Shown here piece after piece: positions 17,511 through 26,006 of a stretch of DNA of 44,551 nucleotides. Below the pieces are notes generated by a model. That model ran no database searches, was not told where the DNA came from, and saw only the letters and a list, made by a program, of their open reading frames with translations. Positions within the stretch are counted from its first letter, which is position 1. The number at the start of each line of letters is the position of its first letter. The stretch comes from Spirochaetaceae bacterium (GTDB taxonomy: Bacteria > Spirochaetota > Spirochaetia > DSM-27196 > SKKC01), in the NCBI GenBank assembly GCA_007128315.1, contig SKXQ01000008.1, forward strand, positions 1 through 44,551, in the 5' to 3' direction. Made by a program: the position numbers and the translations under genes.

Positions 17511-17526
17511 ACAGCGAATTATAGCA
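17511..17526 (-). promoter_or_regulatory. Extended -10 promoter of the MMPL transporter gene
   Basis: On the minus strand TGCTATAAT occupies 17526-17518, a perfect -10 with TG extension, and no good -35 is present. The start would be near 17511, giving a leader of about 25 bases with GGGAGG before ATG 17485. The identical nine bases precede the RCK channel gene at 4638. Confidence 0.55.
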
Positions 17527-17527
17527 T

Positions 17528-17547
17528 GCCTTTTCTTCGGAGAAGGC
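17528..17547. terminator. Hairpin downstream of the membrane-protein gene
   Basis: GCCTTTTC (17528-17535) pairs with GAGAAGGC (17540-17547) with one mismatch; on the plus strand the loop is a C(TTCG)G tetraloop, on the minus strand CGAA. It lies downstream of the gene ending at 17668 and just upstream of the MMPL promoter. It may end the upstream transcript, although no T-run follows. Confidence 0.35.
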
Positions 17548-17667
17548 GATCAGAAAGCGATGAGGTGGACGCTGTCGGGCAGGGCACTGTCGTTGACAAG
17601 GTCCGGTGTGTTTGGCCACAGTGCCCTACCCGTTCAAGTGAACGCGCAACGCGCGCGTACCGGGTAT

Positions 17668-18279
17668 TTACACGGCAGGTCCGAGCTGCTCGGTCAGTAC
17701 GCCGTAAATGTGGGCGTACGCTCCCATGACGATTGGCAGGAATGCAACCGCTCCGATGAAGCTCAGCACCGCACCGACTGTTTCGCCGATGAGGCCGCCG
17801 ATAAAACCAAGAATGTAAATGATGATTACCAGAACGATACCAATCAACAAGGTGCCGAGTACAATCGTCCACTTCTTTCCGTACGTAATCTGGTTGCTGA
17901 CCTTAATCGCTTCCATAGGAGTCATTTCCTTGTCCACCAACAGATAGATTGCCTGCCCCCACGCAATGGAGATGACGATTCCAGGAATGACCATGAACAC
18001 GAAGCCTATCATGGTTCCTATCTGGACAAAGGCCAGCACAAGAAAGAACTCCCCGATATATTTCCGATACTTCGCGTCGAAAATCGTCAACGGGGAGACT
18101 ACCGTCCCTTTCGACATCGCGACTATAATACTCACGATTCCGATTGTAGTTCCTACGTTCAGGTACGGAATCCATATTGTGAGTACCCACAGGATCGCGG
18201 CAAGTAGAAGAGACGCGAGATTCTTGATGCCGATTGCGAAACCCTGCTTAACAATACCGGACACAGTCAGTTCGGTCAT
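17668..18279 (-). CDS. Multi-pass membrane protein of unknown function
   Basis: 203 residues with about five to six hydrophobic segments, e.g. 'LASLLLAAILWVLTIWI', 'VGTTIGIVSIIVAM', 'FLVLAFVQIGTMIGFVFMVI', 'IVLGTLLIGIVLVIIIYIL' and 'GAVLSFIGAVAFLPIV'. A conserved-looking cytoplasmic loop 'YLLVDKEMTPMEAIKVSNQI' resembles the 'D(K)..SP.EAI..S' loop of bacterial DUF975-like and related membrane proteins, so it probably belongs to that loose group. ATG 18279 has GGGGGA seven bases upstream. It lies between the SNF2 operon and the MMPL gene on the same strand but has its own leader. Confidence 0.65.
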   Translation of the reverse strand: MTELTVSGIVKQGFAIGIKNLASLLLAAILWVLTIWIPYLNVGTTIGIVSIIVAMSKGTVVSPLTIFDAKYRKYIGEFFLVLAFVQIGTMIGFVFMVIPGIVISIAWGQAIYLLVDKEMTPMEAIKVSNQITYGKKWTIVLGTLLIGIVLVIIIYILGFIGGLIGETVGAVLSFIGAVAFLPIVMGAYAHIYGVLTEQLGPAV

Positions 18280-18305
18280 ATCAGTCCCCCAGGAAAAGTG
18301 TCTAT

Positions 18306-18322
18306 GCCAACGTTCGGTTGGC
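18306..18322. repeat. Inverted repeat in the leader of the membrane-protein gene
   Basis: GCCAAC at 18306-18311 and GTTGGC at 18317-18322 form a perfect 6-bp stem with a 5-base loop, 27 bases upstream of ATG 18279 (minus strand). It could be an operator or a 5'-leader hairpin. The rest of 18280-18481 shows no gene; the stretch 18450-18480 has another imperfect inverted repeat (TCTGAG/CTCAGA) after the SNF2 stop that may terminate that operon. Confidence 0.35.
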
Positions 18323-18481
18323 TTCTGAACTCGAGGTTAAGCCGATATTTCGTGTACGTAAATAAAAAAGTCGGAAAAATCGTGCGCCACGCGCGAGTTC
18401 CGGCTTTACAGGAATGCGAACATATGCTTTTCTTCGGGCCGGCCGTTTGCTGTCTGAGGCTAGGGCGCTACTCAGAGCACC

Positions 18482-21400
18482 TCATGCATCAAACAGCCAA
18501 TCGAGATCCTCGGTGGAAAGTCCTGCAAGTCCGCCGGCGTCCGAGCGGATAATCGAGTCAGCGAGGCCCCGTTTGTGCTCCTGCAGGCGCAGCATCTTCT
18601 CCTCGATCGTGCCCGCTGTAATGAGCCGGTAGGCAATGACGTGTCCGGTGCGACCAATACGATGTGCCCGGTCTATCGCCTGCGCTTCGACCGCAGGATT
18701 CCACCATGGGTCAAGGAGGATCACGTAGTCGGCGGCGGTGAGATTAATGCCGAATCCTCCGGCCTTGAGGCTTATCAGAAAAACTGCCGATCCTTCGTGG
18801 TTCTGAAACGAGTCAATCTGCCCGCCGCGTGCGCGCTGCGGGGTCGCTCCGTCGATGCGGAAGAACTGCGGTCCCCCGACCGAACCCGAGCCGGTGAGTC
18901 GGCGCTCGACCTCGTCCATGACGGCTGTGAACTGTGAGAAGACGAGTGCTTTGTTGTCTTCACTCCGTATGGTATCCACAAGCTCTTCGAGCTGATCGAG
19001 CTTGACACTCGGTACGGAATGGTAGTCCGGGTCGACAAGCGAAGGTAAAATAGCCGCCTGCCTGAGGCGAAGCATAGCCTCGAGTATGTGCATGCGAGCG
19101 CCGTCTATCCCCTTCTGCGTTACGCGCTCCTCTATCGAGCGTTTGAATTTCCGCCGAAGCGACTCGTACACACGCAGCTGTTCACGACCGGGCTCGCCGA
19201 AGTGCAGGCGTTCCTCGCGTTCTGGTAATTCGGGTGCGACCTCGCGCTTGCGCCGCCGAAGGAGCAGCGGGTGCACAATGCGCTGCAGCCTGCGCCGTGC
19301 GTCATCATCTCCTGCCTCTTCGATCGGTCGCGAGTAGCGACTTCGAAAATGCGGTAGCGTTCCGAGCATTCCCGGCATCAACAGATCGTACAGCGACCAC
19401 AGCTCAACGGTATTGTTCTCGATCGGCGTCCCGGTCAGCGCAAGGCGGTGCGGAGCCGGTATCTTTCGAATCGCGGTGCGAGTCTTTGACTTCGGGTTCT
19501 TGACCACCTGCGCCTCGTCGAGGATCAGATAGTCTATGGTAAGAGAAAGAAACAGGTTGATGTCTACACGCACCGTTGCGTAGCTGACGAGCACCACATC
19601 GACCTTCGACAGCTCGTCGGCCGACTTCGCCCGCCCCGGTCCAGCGTGTATTCGAGCAGAAAGACCGGGCGTGAACCGCGCGATCTCGTTGCTCCAGTTT
19701 GTCAGCGTCGAGACCGGAGCGATCACAAGGGCGCGTTCCATGCGGTCGCGGGCTCGGGCAGTCAGCAGACACGCGAGCGCCTGCAGCGTCTTTCCCAGTC
19801 CCATGTCGTCGGCAAGGCAGCCGCCGAGGCTGTACTCGTGCAGGAACCAGAGCCAGCTTAATCCGTGAAGCTGGTAGGGACGGAGCGTGCAGTGCAGACC
19901 CGCCGGGGCATCTATCGGATCGAGGCGTTCGAAGGCAGTGATTCGATTGCGGAGCGTTCGAAGGGTCGCAAAGGCCTCGTGCCCGGGATCATCTGCGTGC
20001 TCCTCGATGAGGGCGAGCGTCGCAAGATCCCCCGCTGCAACGCGCAGACGATGCGCCCCGGCGAGGTAGCGCTCGAGGTCATCGGCACCGGTGAACACGT
20101 AGAGCTTTCCGCGGGCTCGGATTAATCCACCTCGATGCTGCGGGTCCTCGATGGGGATAAACTCTTCGCCATCGCGAACGCCGAGCTCGGCGTCGAACCA
20201 TCCTTCCCCGGATGCCTGGACCCGGTACGAAGGAGCGGAGCTTACGCTTCGAACACGTTCGTCATGCAAACGCAGCTCGAACCCGGCTTCAAAGACGGCG
20301 GCCGCGCAGGCGCGTACGAGTTCTCCTGCAGGGCAGTCAAACACCGCGTCGAAGGCAGGCTCCCGGGACCCCGAGCACTCTTCAAGGGCGTCACCGATAA
20401 TTTCCTCCGCCGCAGCGAGGTAGTGTGCTTCGATGTCAGGAAGACGGCGGTAGACGGCCGGTGGTTCCGACAGCGTCGTTGTGACGGATGTCTCGCTGAA
20501 GGCGATTGCCGGACCGCCGAAGCGGGTTTCCTGACTACCGTATCGGAACAGAATCTGCACTGCGGAAAAGTACCCGTATATCGACTCGATGCGGAGCACC
20601 GGTTGAGGAACCACGGTAAGCACGGTGAGCTCTTCGGGCGGATCTTCGACCCGAAGCACGGCACCGAGACGGCGACGGCAGGTATCGGCGAGTGTCGCTG
20701 CACCGTCGAGATCAACACGGGGAGAATCGCGCAGAAGCCGCACGAGCGAGAAGATGACCGGTGGTGTATCGAAACGGAACAGCAGAAGGCCTTCGTCGGG
20801 CACCGGTATAAGAAGAAGCCGGTTGTCGGAGTCCGCTGATTTCCCGTGTTCAGCAGTAATAATGACTGATCGTGTGCCTCCGGTTCCACCGGGTGTCTCT
20901 ATTTCTACGCGCAGCCGCGGGCTAAGAAGCGGCCCCGCTCCGTCGTGCCCGACGGGAGCCCAGCCGAGGATCATCTGTTCCATAGGTACCGGACGGGCGG
21001 GCACCGGGTCGGTTCCGGGTTCGTGCTCGAAGTACAGGTCAAGCGACGCACCCTCGTGCATACGTTCGAGTTCCGACGCGAGTGATGCCACCGCCGGGGT
21101 CATCCTGCGGTCCTGTGAGGCAATGAAGCGATAGAGATGCTCGGACAGTCCCGGTGCCTGCAGTCGAGGTTTCCCGCTCGAGTAGGCCTGCAGCGCGCCC
21201 TGGCTGCCGTCTTTCTTGAGGTATACCAGCGCCGCGCGCAGGTAGAGTCGCGGCTCCCCGGGGGAGTTCCGGTTGAAGCCGTCTGGCACGCGTATAACTT
21301 CGAGGACTGGTCTGTAGACTTTCTCCCGCTCGCCTCGAGAAACACTCCCCGAGCGGCTGCTGAGCGATCCGTCGGTTTCGACAATAATCCCCGGGTCAGG

Positions 21401-21877
21401 GAGCGGGTCGTAGCCGCCACTTTCCTTGGGTGAGGAGTCGGTGCGGTCACCGACTCCGGCTCGGTCACGGGGCTCGGCGGCCCGGCGCGCCGTTTCGCGT
21501 GACAGCTCAGTCCCCGGGACGACTCGCGGATCGTCCGGGTCTATCGCTGATTCGTAGTCGCCGTTCGTGAACGTTTCGAGCACGGTATACGCGACTGCCC
21601 CGATATGCCTGCAGGACTTTCCGGACGAAGAACACGTGCACGTCGAGTTCAGACTGTTACCGAAAAAACTGAACGCGGCACGGTATACGCGAGCTCCGTC
21701 GGTCACGATTGCGCGCAGCTCGCCGGGTGTCGACGACGTAAGCTCGACGGCATCAAGCTCGCACAGATCCCAGGCGTAATGATCGGTGCGGTCATCAGGG
21801 AGTAACTCCTGGGGCGGTACCTGTTGAAACACGTTGTACCAGAAGGCCAGGTGGCGGGAGTCGACTGGTCGAGGCAT
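18482..21877 (-). CDS. SWIM zinc-finger SNF2-family helicase
   Basis: 1131 residues from ATG 21877 (MPRPVDSRH), preferred because it falls five bases after the glycosylase stop; an in-frame ATG at 22033 would add 52 unlike residues inside that gene. An N-terminal SWIM zinc finger 'CTCSSSGKSCRHIGAVAY' (C-x-C ... C-x-H, about residue 80) is followed by a long middle region, then the SNF2 ATPase: 'LRPYQLHGLSWLWFL', Walker A 'DDMGLGKTLQ', DEAQ box 'YLILDEAQVVKNP', 'LALTGTPIENN', 'KALVFSQFTAVMDE', 'SLKAGGFGINLTAADYVIL' and 'AIDRAHRIGRTG'. Such bacterial Swi2/Snf2 ATPases act on double-stranded DNA or stalled polymerase. Linked here to a base-excision repair gene. Confidence 0.9.
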   Translation of the reverse strand: MPRPVDSRHLAFWYNVFQQVPPQELLPDDRTDHYAWDLCELDAVELTSSTPGELRAIVTDGARVYRAAFSFFGNSLNSTCTCSSSGKSCRHIGAVAYTVLETFTNGDYESAIDPDDPRVVPGTELSRETARRAAEPRDRAGVGDRTDSSPKESGGYDPLPDPGIIVETDGSLSSRSGSVSRGEREKVYRPVLEVIRVPDGFNRNSPGEPRLYLRAALVYLKKDGSQGALQAYSSGKPRLQAPGLSEHLYRFIASQDRRMTPAVASLASELERMHEGASLDLYFEHEPGTDPVPARPVPMEQMILGWAPVGHDGAGPLLSPRLRVEIETPGGTGGTRSVIITAEHGKSADSDNRLLLIPVPDEGLLLFRFDTPPVIFSLVRLLRDSPRVDLDGAATLADTCRRRLGAVLRVEDPPEELTVLTVVPQPVLRIESIYGYFSAVQILFRYGSQETRFGGPAIAFSETSVTTTLSEPPAVYRRLPDIEAHYLAAAEEIIGDALEECSGSREPAFDAVFDCPAGELVRACAAAVFEAGFELRLHDERVRSVSSAPSYRVQASGEGWFDAELGVRDGEEFIPIEDPQHRGGLIRARGKLYVFTGADDLERYLAGAHRLRVAAGDLATLALIEEHADDPGHEAFATLRTLRNRITAFERLDPIDAPAGLHCTLRPYQLHGLSWLWFLHEYSLGGCLADDMGLGKTLQALACLLTARARDRMERALVIAPVSTLTNWSNEIARFTPGLSARIHAGPGRAKSADELSKVDVVLVSYATVRVDINLFLSLTIDYLILDEAQVVKNPKSKTRTAIRKIPAPHRLALTGTPIENNTVELWSLYDLLMPGMLGTLPHFRSRYSRPIEEAGDDDARRRLQRIVHPLLLRRRKREVAPELPEREERLHFGEPGREQLRVYESLRRKFKRSIEERVTQKGIDGARMHILEAMLRLRQAAILPSLVDPDYHSVPSVKLDQLEELVDTIRSEDNKALVFSQFTAVMDEVERRLTGSGSVGGPQFFRIDGATPQRARGGQIDSFQNHEGSAVFLISLKAGGFGINLTAADYVILLDPWWNPAVEAQAIDRAHRIGRTGHVIAYRLITAGTIEEKMLRLQEHKRGLADSIIRSDAGGLAGLSTEDLDWLFDA

Positions 21878-21882
21878 GACCG

Positions 21883-22569
21883 TCAGTATATAACCGGTTC
21901 CGCGTCGAGGTCTCGCCAGATGAACCAGGTTGCGACAGTTCGCCAGGGGCGCCACCGCTCGGCGTGTGCCGAAAGCCGCTCTCGTCGGGTCGCAAGCTTT
22001 TCCGTATTTGAAGCGGCGCCGTCGATCCCCCACTCGTAGAGATTCGCCGCGGCGTTTACCAGTCCAATGTCACCGAGGGGCAGAATGTCGGGCCGCTGCA
22101 GGTGAAAAATTAGGACCATGTCGGCGGTCCACGGGCCTATCCCGCGCAGTCCGGTCAGCTGATTGTGTATCTCCGTGTCGCTCCATTCGGACCACATCGT
22201 GTCGTCGAGGTCCCCGGATACGAAGGCTTCGGCGATCCCCTGTATGTATTCTGACTTCCGCCACGACAGACCCGTCGCACGGAGGTCCGCGAGGCTTGTG
22301 GCTGCGAGGGCGTTCGCGGACAATTCCGGAAACGCAGCCGTGATGCGCTTCCAGATACCGTCTGCAGCCGCTACTGATATCTGCTGACCGACGATTGCGT
22401 TTACCAGTGTCCGAAAGGCGTCACCGCTTCCACGCAGGACGTCGCTTCCGTGCACTTCAACGAGGCCTGCAAGCACCGGATCACGCTCAGCGAGTTCCCG
22501 GCACGCATTTGTCCAGTATGGGGGGGCGTGGAGTTCTTTAAGGATACGCTTCCGATCATGCTCTGACAT
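21883..22569 (-). CDS. DNA-3-methyladenine glycosylase II (AlkA/MAG-like, HhH-GPD)
   Basis: 228 residues. It removes alkylated bases from DNA in base-excision repair. The HhH-GPD fold is shown by 'LVNAIVGQQISVAAADGIW' (helix alpha-C region), the helix-hairpin-helix 'LTGLRGIGPWTADMVLIF' and the catalytic Asp region 'DILPLGDIGLVNAA'. The length fits the shorter MAG-type enzymes without the AlkA N-terminal beta domain. It lies between the MFS gene (24-base gap) and the SNF2 gene (5-base gap), a tight order that implies one transcript. No Ada-type regulator is nearby. Confidence 0.88.
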   Translation of the reverse strand: MSEHDRKRILKELHAPPYWTNACRELAERDPVLAGLVEVHGSDVLRGSGDAFRTLVNAIVGQQISVAAADGIWKRITAAFPELSANALAATSLADLRATGLSWRKSEYIQGIAEAFVSGDLDDTMWSEWSDTEIHNQLTGLRGIGPWTADMVLIFHLQRPDILPLGDIGLVNAAANLYEWGIDGAASNTEKLATRRERLSAHAERWRPWRTVATWFIWRDLDAEPVIY

Positions 22570-22593
22570 GTCACGAAAGGTAGATAGATGCCC

Positions 22594-23871
22594 TTACGGG
22601 GTCAAGCTCAGATCCCGGTCATCTGCCGGATCAATCGGAAGCCGGATAGCGAAACCGATTCCGGCGCACGCCACCGATACCAGCATGAGTCCGATTCCGA
22701 GCCCGAAGACGGTACTCAGGGCCCCGAGCAGCAGCGCGATAGCCGCGGCGAAAAGCGTCTCTGCCTGTGATTCCATCGAAAGGGCGGAGGCGAGCGAGTC
22801 CTGGTCCATGCGTTCGCTGACGTATGCGATCCCCATGGGTTTACGCAGGTTTTCAAGAACATAAATCCCGATGTAGAGCGCGACGGATATCCCTGAGAGA
22901 GCGAGCCAGTGAGCGGCGCCGCTGAGCAGGCCGATTGACAGACCTGCAAAGAGGGTCAGATTCAGCGGGGTGGCGAGGTTCCTGAACCGATCGGCAAAGG
23001 CGCCTGATCGCCCGGAGGCCGCTGCAGTGAGCAGATACAGGAGCGAATAGACGACGCCGACCAGAATTGCTGTTCGCTGCTGGTCGGCGAGCCCGAGCAG
23101 GATCGGAATCCCGAGAGCCACGCTCTGAAGAAGCGGCTGCAAGTAGTCTTTTGTCGCCTTGTAGTATCCGGTATACAGTGCCTGATTCGAGATCGCCCTG
23201 AGAGCCGCAGGTTTCTTCATGCTCCTGACGAACGACCGAAGGACGTGCCGGAACTCATCGGCAACGGTCCTGTCGCTGGTGTTTCGCGGACCATCAAGAG
23301 CTTTTGGATAGCTCATTACCAGCGCCAGGTCGAGCGAGTATGGAATAATAGTAAACAGGAAAATCGGTGTATACGATCCCTGCAGAACGACCAGCGCCGC
23401 GGCAATGACCGCGGAAAGGGCCGCTCCGCGCTGTGACCACGCGCGCGTGTGTCCGTAGTAGTGCGCCTTCAGATGTTCCCAGTGGTGGGCTCGCAGATAG
23501 TCGAAGATCATCGCTTTGTGCGTGCCGGTTCGAAACGCGTCGCCGAGCGCGTATGCTGCCATTGCGCCGAACAGAACCCAGTACTCGTCGGTAAGCACGA
23601 ACACAATGAACGCGAGAATGTATGCTACGAATGAAATGGCCATTGTCAGCCGCCGTCCGAGCGTGTCGGCCAGGAGCCCGGAAGGAATCTCGCTGAGGTT
23701 AATGAACACCTCACGCGCAGCATAGAGACCTCCGATCTCGAGAAACGTGAGGCCTTTTTCCAGAAAAAATAGCATGAGGAACGGCTCGTAGAATCGGAGG
23801 TTCTTGAGAAACCCGTATGCGCAGAACTTATAGTACTGCAGATCCTTCTTGAAGCTGCTTTTCATTTCCAT
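22594..23871 (-). CDS. Major facilitator superfamily transporter
   Basis: 425 residues with about 12 hydrophobic segments. The loop 2-3 motif is recognisable as 'GLLADTLGRRLTMAISF' (G-x-x-A-D-x-x-G-R-R), typical of MFS. A polar stretch 'KAMIFDYLRAHHWEHLKAHY' follows segment 4. Substrate cannot be predicted. Start ATG 23871 (or 23865) has AAAGG just upstream. It is the first gene of the minus-strand set MFS-AlkA-SNF2 and is divergent from the PTS-like gene across a very short gap, so its promoter must overlap that region. Confidence 0.82.
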   Translation of the reverse strand: MEMKSSFKKDLQYYKFCAYGFLKNLRFYEPFLMLFFLEKGLTFLEIGGLYAAREVFINLSEIPSGLLADTLGRRLTMAISFVAYILAFIVFVLTDEYWVLFGAMAAYALGDAFRTGTHKAMIFDYLRAHHWEHLKAHYYGHTRAWSQRGAALSAVIAAALVVLQGSYTPIFLFTIIPYSLDLALVMSYPKALDGPRNTSDRTVADEFRHVLRSFVRSMKKPAALRAISNQALYTGYYKATKDYLQPLLQSVALGIPILLGLADQQRTAILVGVVYSLLYLLTAAASGRSGAFADRFRNLATPLNLTLFAGLSIGLLSGAAHWLALSGISVALYIGIYVLENLRKPMGIAYVSERMDQDSLASALSMESQAETLFAAAIALLLGALSTVFGLGIGLMLVSVACAGIGFAIRLPIDPADDRDLSLTP

Positions 23872-23913
23872 CCGACCTTTTCAATGACGAAAAACTACAC
23901 TATTTTTGTCGAC

Positions 23914-24951
23914 ATGGCAGAAAACATCGGTCGACGGATTCGAGAGTACATCATAAAGGTACTCAACGGCATGGCCCTCGGCCTCTTCGCCTCGCTGATT
24001 ATCGGTCTCATTCTACAACAGATCGGCGTCTACTCGGGTATTGAGCTCATCGAGCGCTTTGGCCGAGCGGGGCAGCACCTTATGGGGCCCGCTATCGGCG
24101 TAGGCGTTGCGTACAGTGTAGGTGCTTCGCCGCTGGGTCTGTTTGCCGCTGTTGTCACCGGTGCGCTTGGGGCTGGGACGGTCGTGCAGGCGGACGCGGG
24201 TCTCATGCTCGCGATAGGAGAGCCGGTCGGAGCGCTCCTCGCGTCACTCGCGGGTGCCGAAGTGGCCAAGCGTATCCAGGGACGAACGAAGATGGACATT
24301 ATTCTGGTACCGGCAACTGCGATTCTCGTCGGCGGGTTGACCGGCGCGTTTCTGGCTCCCGCCGTCGCAGCGCTCATGAGCGCGATCGGTGAGTTCATCA
24401 ATCTCCTGACTGGTCTGTATCCACTTCCCATGGGTGCGCTGGTAGCGGTATCTATGGGCATGATTTTGACGCTCCCGATTTCAAGCGCTGCCATTGCCAT
24501 CTCGCTCGGGCTCAGCGGTCTCGCAGCAGGGGCCGCGACCATAGGATGCGCGTGTCAGATGGTCGGTTTTGCTACCGCAAGTTTTCGCGAGAATCGCTAC
24601 GCGGGGCTCGTATCGCAGGGGCTTGGCACATCGATGATACAGATCCCGAATATCGTGAAGAACCCGAGAATCTGGGTACCGCCCATTGTCGCCTCAGCCC
24701 TGCTTGGTCCGGTCGGGACCGTCGTCTTCGGTATGGAAAGTAACCGGATCGGTGCAGGCATGGGGACAAGCGGGCTTGTCGGTCAGTTTGCAACCATCGA
24801 GACCATGGGGACCGCCGGGATTCCCGGGATCCTCCTCCTCCATTTTGTTCTCCCGGCCGTGATTACCCTTGCAGTGAGTGAATACATGCGAAGGAAGAAC
24901 TGGATCAGGTCTGGAGATATGGCACTGCATGTCCAGGGGTCCGTATCGTAA
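23914..24951 (+). CDS. Stand-alone PTS EIIC_2-family membrane protein
   Basis: 345 residues from ATG 23914; an ATG at 23884 is in frame, but family proteins usually begin about 20 residues before 'ALGLFASLIIGLIL', and the longer form would leave only 12 bases to the divergent MFS gene. Eight or more hydrophobic segments, with 'VAYSVGASPLGLFAAVVTGA', 'AIGEPVGALLASLAGAEVAK', 'LPISSAAIAISLGLSGLAAG' and 'CQMVGFATASFRENRYAGL'. It resembles the PF13303 EIIC_2 group. No EIIA or EIIB gene is present, so it may not be a phosphorylating transporter; transport of an unknown substrate is inferred. The IclR gene follows in the same direction. Confidence 0.7.
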   Translation: MAENIGRRIREYIIKVLNGMALGLFASLIIGLILQQIGVYSGIELIERFGRAGQHLMGPAIGVGVAYSVGASPLGLFAAVVTGALGAGTVVQADAGLMLAIGEPVGALLASLAGAEVAKRIQGRTKMDIILVPATAILVGGLTGAFLAPAVAALMSAIGEFINLLTGLYPLPMGALVAVSMGMILTLPISSAAIAISLGLSGLAAGAATIGCACQMVGFATASFRENRYAGLVSQGLGTSMIQIPNIVKNPRIWVPPIVASALLGPVGTVVFGMESNRIGAGMGTSGLVGQFATIETMGTAGIPGILLLHFVLPAVITLAVSEYMRRKNWIRSGDMALHVQGSVS

Positions 24952-24960
24952 GAATATGTC

Positions 24961-24998
24961 TTGACAGATATTGTCGTTCGCGACAAATATTGAAATAA
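24961..24998 (+). promoter_or_regulatory. Promoter and operator of the IclR gene
   Basis: A perfect -35 TTGACA at 24961-24966 is followed by an inverted repeat TTGTCG-TTCG-CGACAA at 24971-24986 and an A/T-rich -10 region (CAAATA/AAATAT near 24984-24990). Bases 24980-24998, GCGACAAATA-T-TGAA-A-TAA, recur with two changes at 25958-25976 before the aldehyde dehydrogenase gene. This is the expected picture of an autoregulated IclR operator. Confidence 0.55.
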
Positions 24999-25037
24999 TA
25001 TGGTACAGGGAACGGACCGTGCTCAGGGAGGGCAACG

Positions 25038-25820
25038 GTGAAACCGGGAAAGCAGAGTGCAGCGTCAAGCTCCACCGCATTGAAGGCTTTGCGCGCTCTT
25101 GAGGTCGTCGCACAGTCGCGCGACCCCGTGAGTGTCGCCGAGGTCGCCAGGCAGCTCGGTGAGGAGAAAGTTACCGCCTACCGTATGCTCGTAACGCTCG
25201 AACAGGCGGGGTACGTCCACCGGGATGCCGAGTCCAGGCGCTACGCGATGAGCTACAAGGTAATCTCGCTGAGCCGGAACCTGCTCGCCGAAAACGAGGT
25301 GTCCAAACTCGCGCAGAAGACACTGCACAGCATCATGGAACAGACCGGTGAGACCCTGCATTATGCGGTCCTCGACGGATTCGAGGCGGTGGTTGTTCAT
25401 AGAGTCAAAGGTTCCCAGCTCGTCAACGTTGACTTTCAGATCGGCGACCGTTCGCCGTTGAACTGCACTTCAATCGGGAAGGCACTTCTCGCGTACCAGA
25501 ATGAAGATTTCATCGGGCAGTTCATCGAGTCGGGTCTTCAGGCGAGGACCGACAGGACAATCACCGATGCAGTCTCGCTTCGACGGGAACTTGCTCGGGT
25601 AAGGAAGGCGGGGTACGCTCTTGATGAGCGCGAGTTCGCACCCGATATGAGATGCATCGCCGTTCCGGTGTTCTCCGAGGGGGGGCGCGTGAACGGTGGG
25701 ATCAGCATCTCGGGGCCGGACTCCCGTTTCACCCGCAGTTATCTTATGAAACTGAGTAAACCGATGGTCGAAGAGTCACGTGAACTCTCCCGCCGCCTCG
25801 GCGGTATTGCCTGGAACTGA
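25038..25820 (+). CDS. IclR-family transcriptional regulator
   Basis: 260 residues, start GTG 25038 with GGGAGGG six bases upstream. Residues 12-70 form the winged helix-turn-helix ('ALRALEVVAQS', 'VSVAEVARQLGEEKVTAYRM', 'LEQAGYVHRDAESRRY'); residues 85-255 form the GAF-like effector domain with 'LHYAVLDGFEAVVVHRVKG', 'PLNCTSIGKALLAY', 'RRELARVRKAGYALDEREF' and 'DMRCIAVPVF'. IclR proteins are dimers that bind small carboxylates or sugars and usually repress neighbours. The matching operator-like sequences before this gene and before the ALDH operon point to those two as targets. Confidence 0.92.
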   Translation: MKPGKQSAASSSTALKALRALEVVAQSRDPVSVAEVARQLGEEKVTAYRMLVTLEQAGYVHRDAESRRYAMSYKVISLSRNLLAENEVSKLAQKTLHSIMEQTGETLHYAVLDGFEAVVVHRVKGSQLVNVDFQIGDRSPLNCTSIGKALLAYQNEDFIGQFIESGLQARTDRTITDAVSLRRELARVRKAGYALDEREFAPDMRCIAVPVFSEGGRVNGGISISGPDSRFTRSYLMKLSKPMVEESRELSRRLGGIAWN

Positions 25821-25917
25821 CCGCACGCCCCGAATTACACGTCCTGCATGCTCCTTTCGTGTGCCGCCTGCCGCGCGGGCTGCTCGAAAACCCTGGTGTG
25901 TTTCCGGAATAAATTCC

Positions 25918-25993
25918 TTGACAGCTTAAATACCCGGGTTCAGAATACTGTCAGAGAGCGACAAATAATGAATTAACATACAAAATATTGTAT
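25918..25993 (+). promoter_or_regulatory. Promoter and IclR-type operator of the ALDH-ABC operon
   Basis: TTGACA at 25918-25923, 17 bases, then CAGAAT at 25941-25946 (4 of 6). At the expected start lies TGTC (25949) ... GACA (25960) followed by GCGACAAATA-A-TGAA-T-TAA at 25958-25976, the same 19-nt block as at 24980 with two changes. A second perfect palindrome ATACAA-AATA-TTGTAT lies at 25978-25993, just before the ribosome-binding AAGGGGG. The position over and after the start suits repression. Confidence 0.55.
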
Positions 25994-26006
25994 CAAGGGG
26001 GTCTGT

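Noticed and set aside
20135-20839. Plus-strand frame inside the SNF2 gene
   Set aside because: Shadow of the helicase coding sequence; no recognisable protein.
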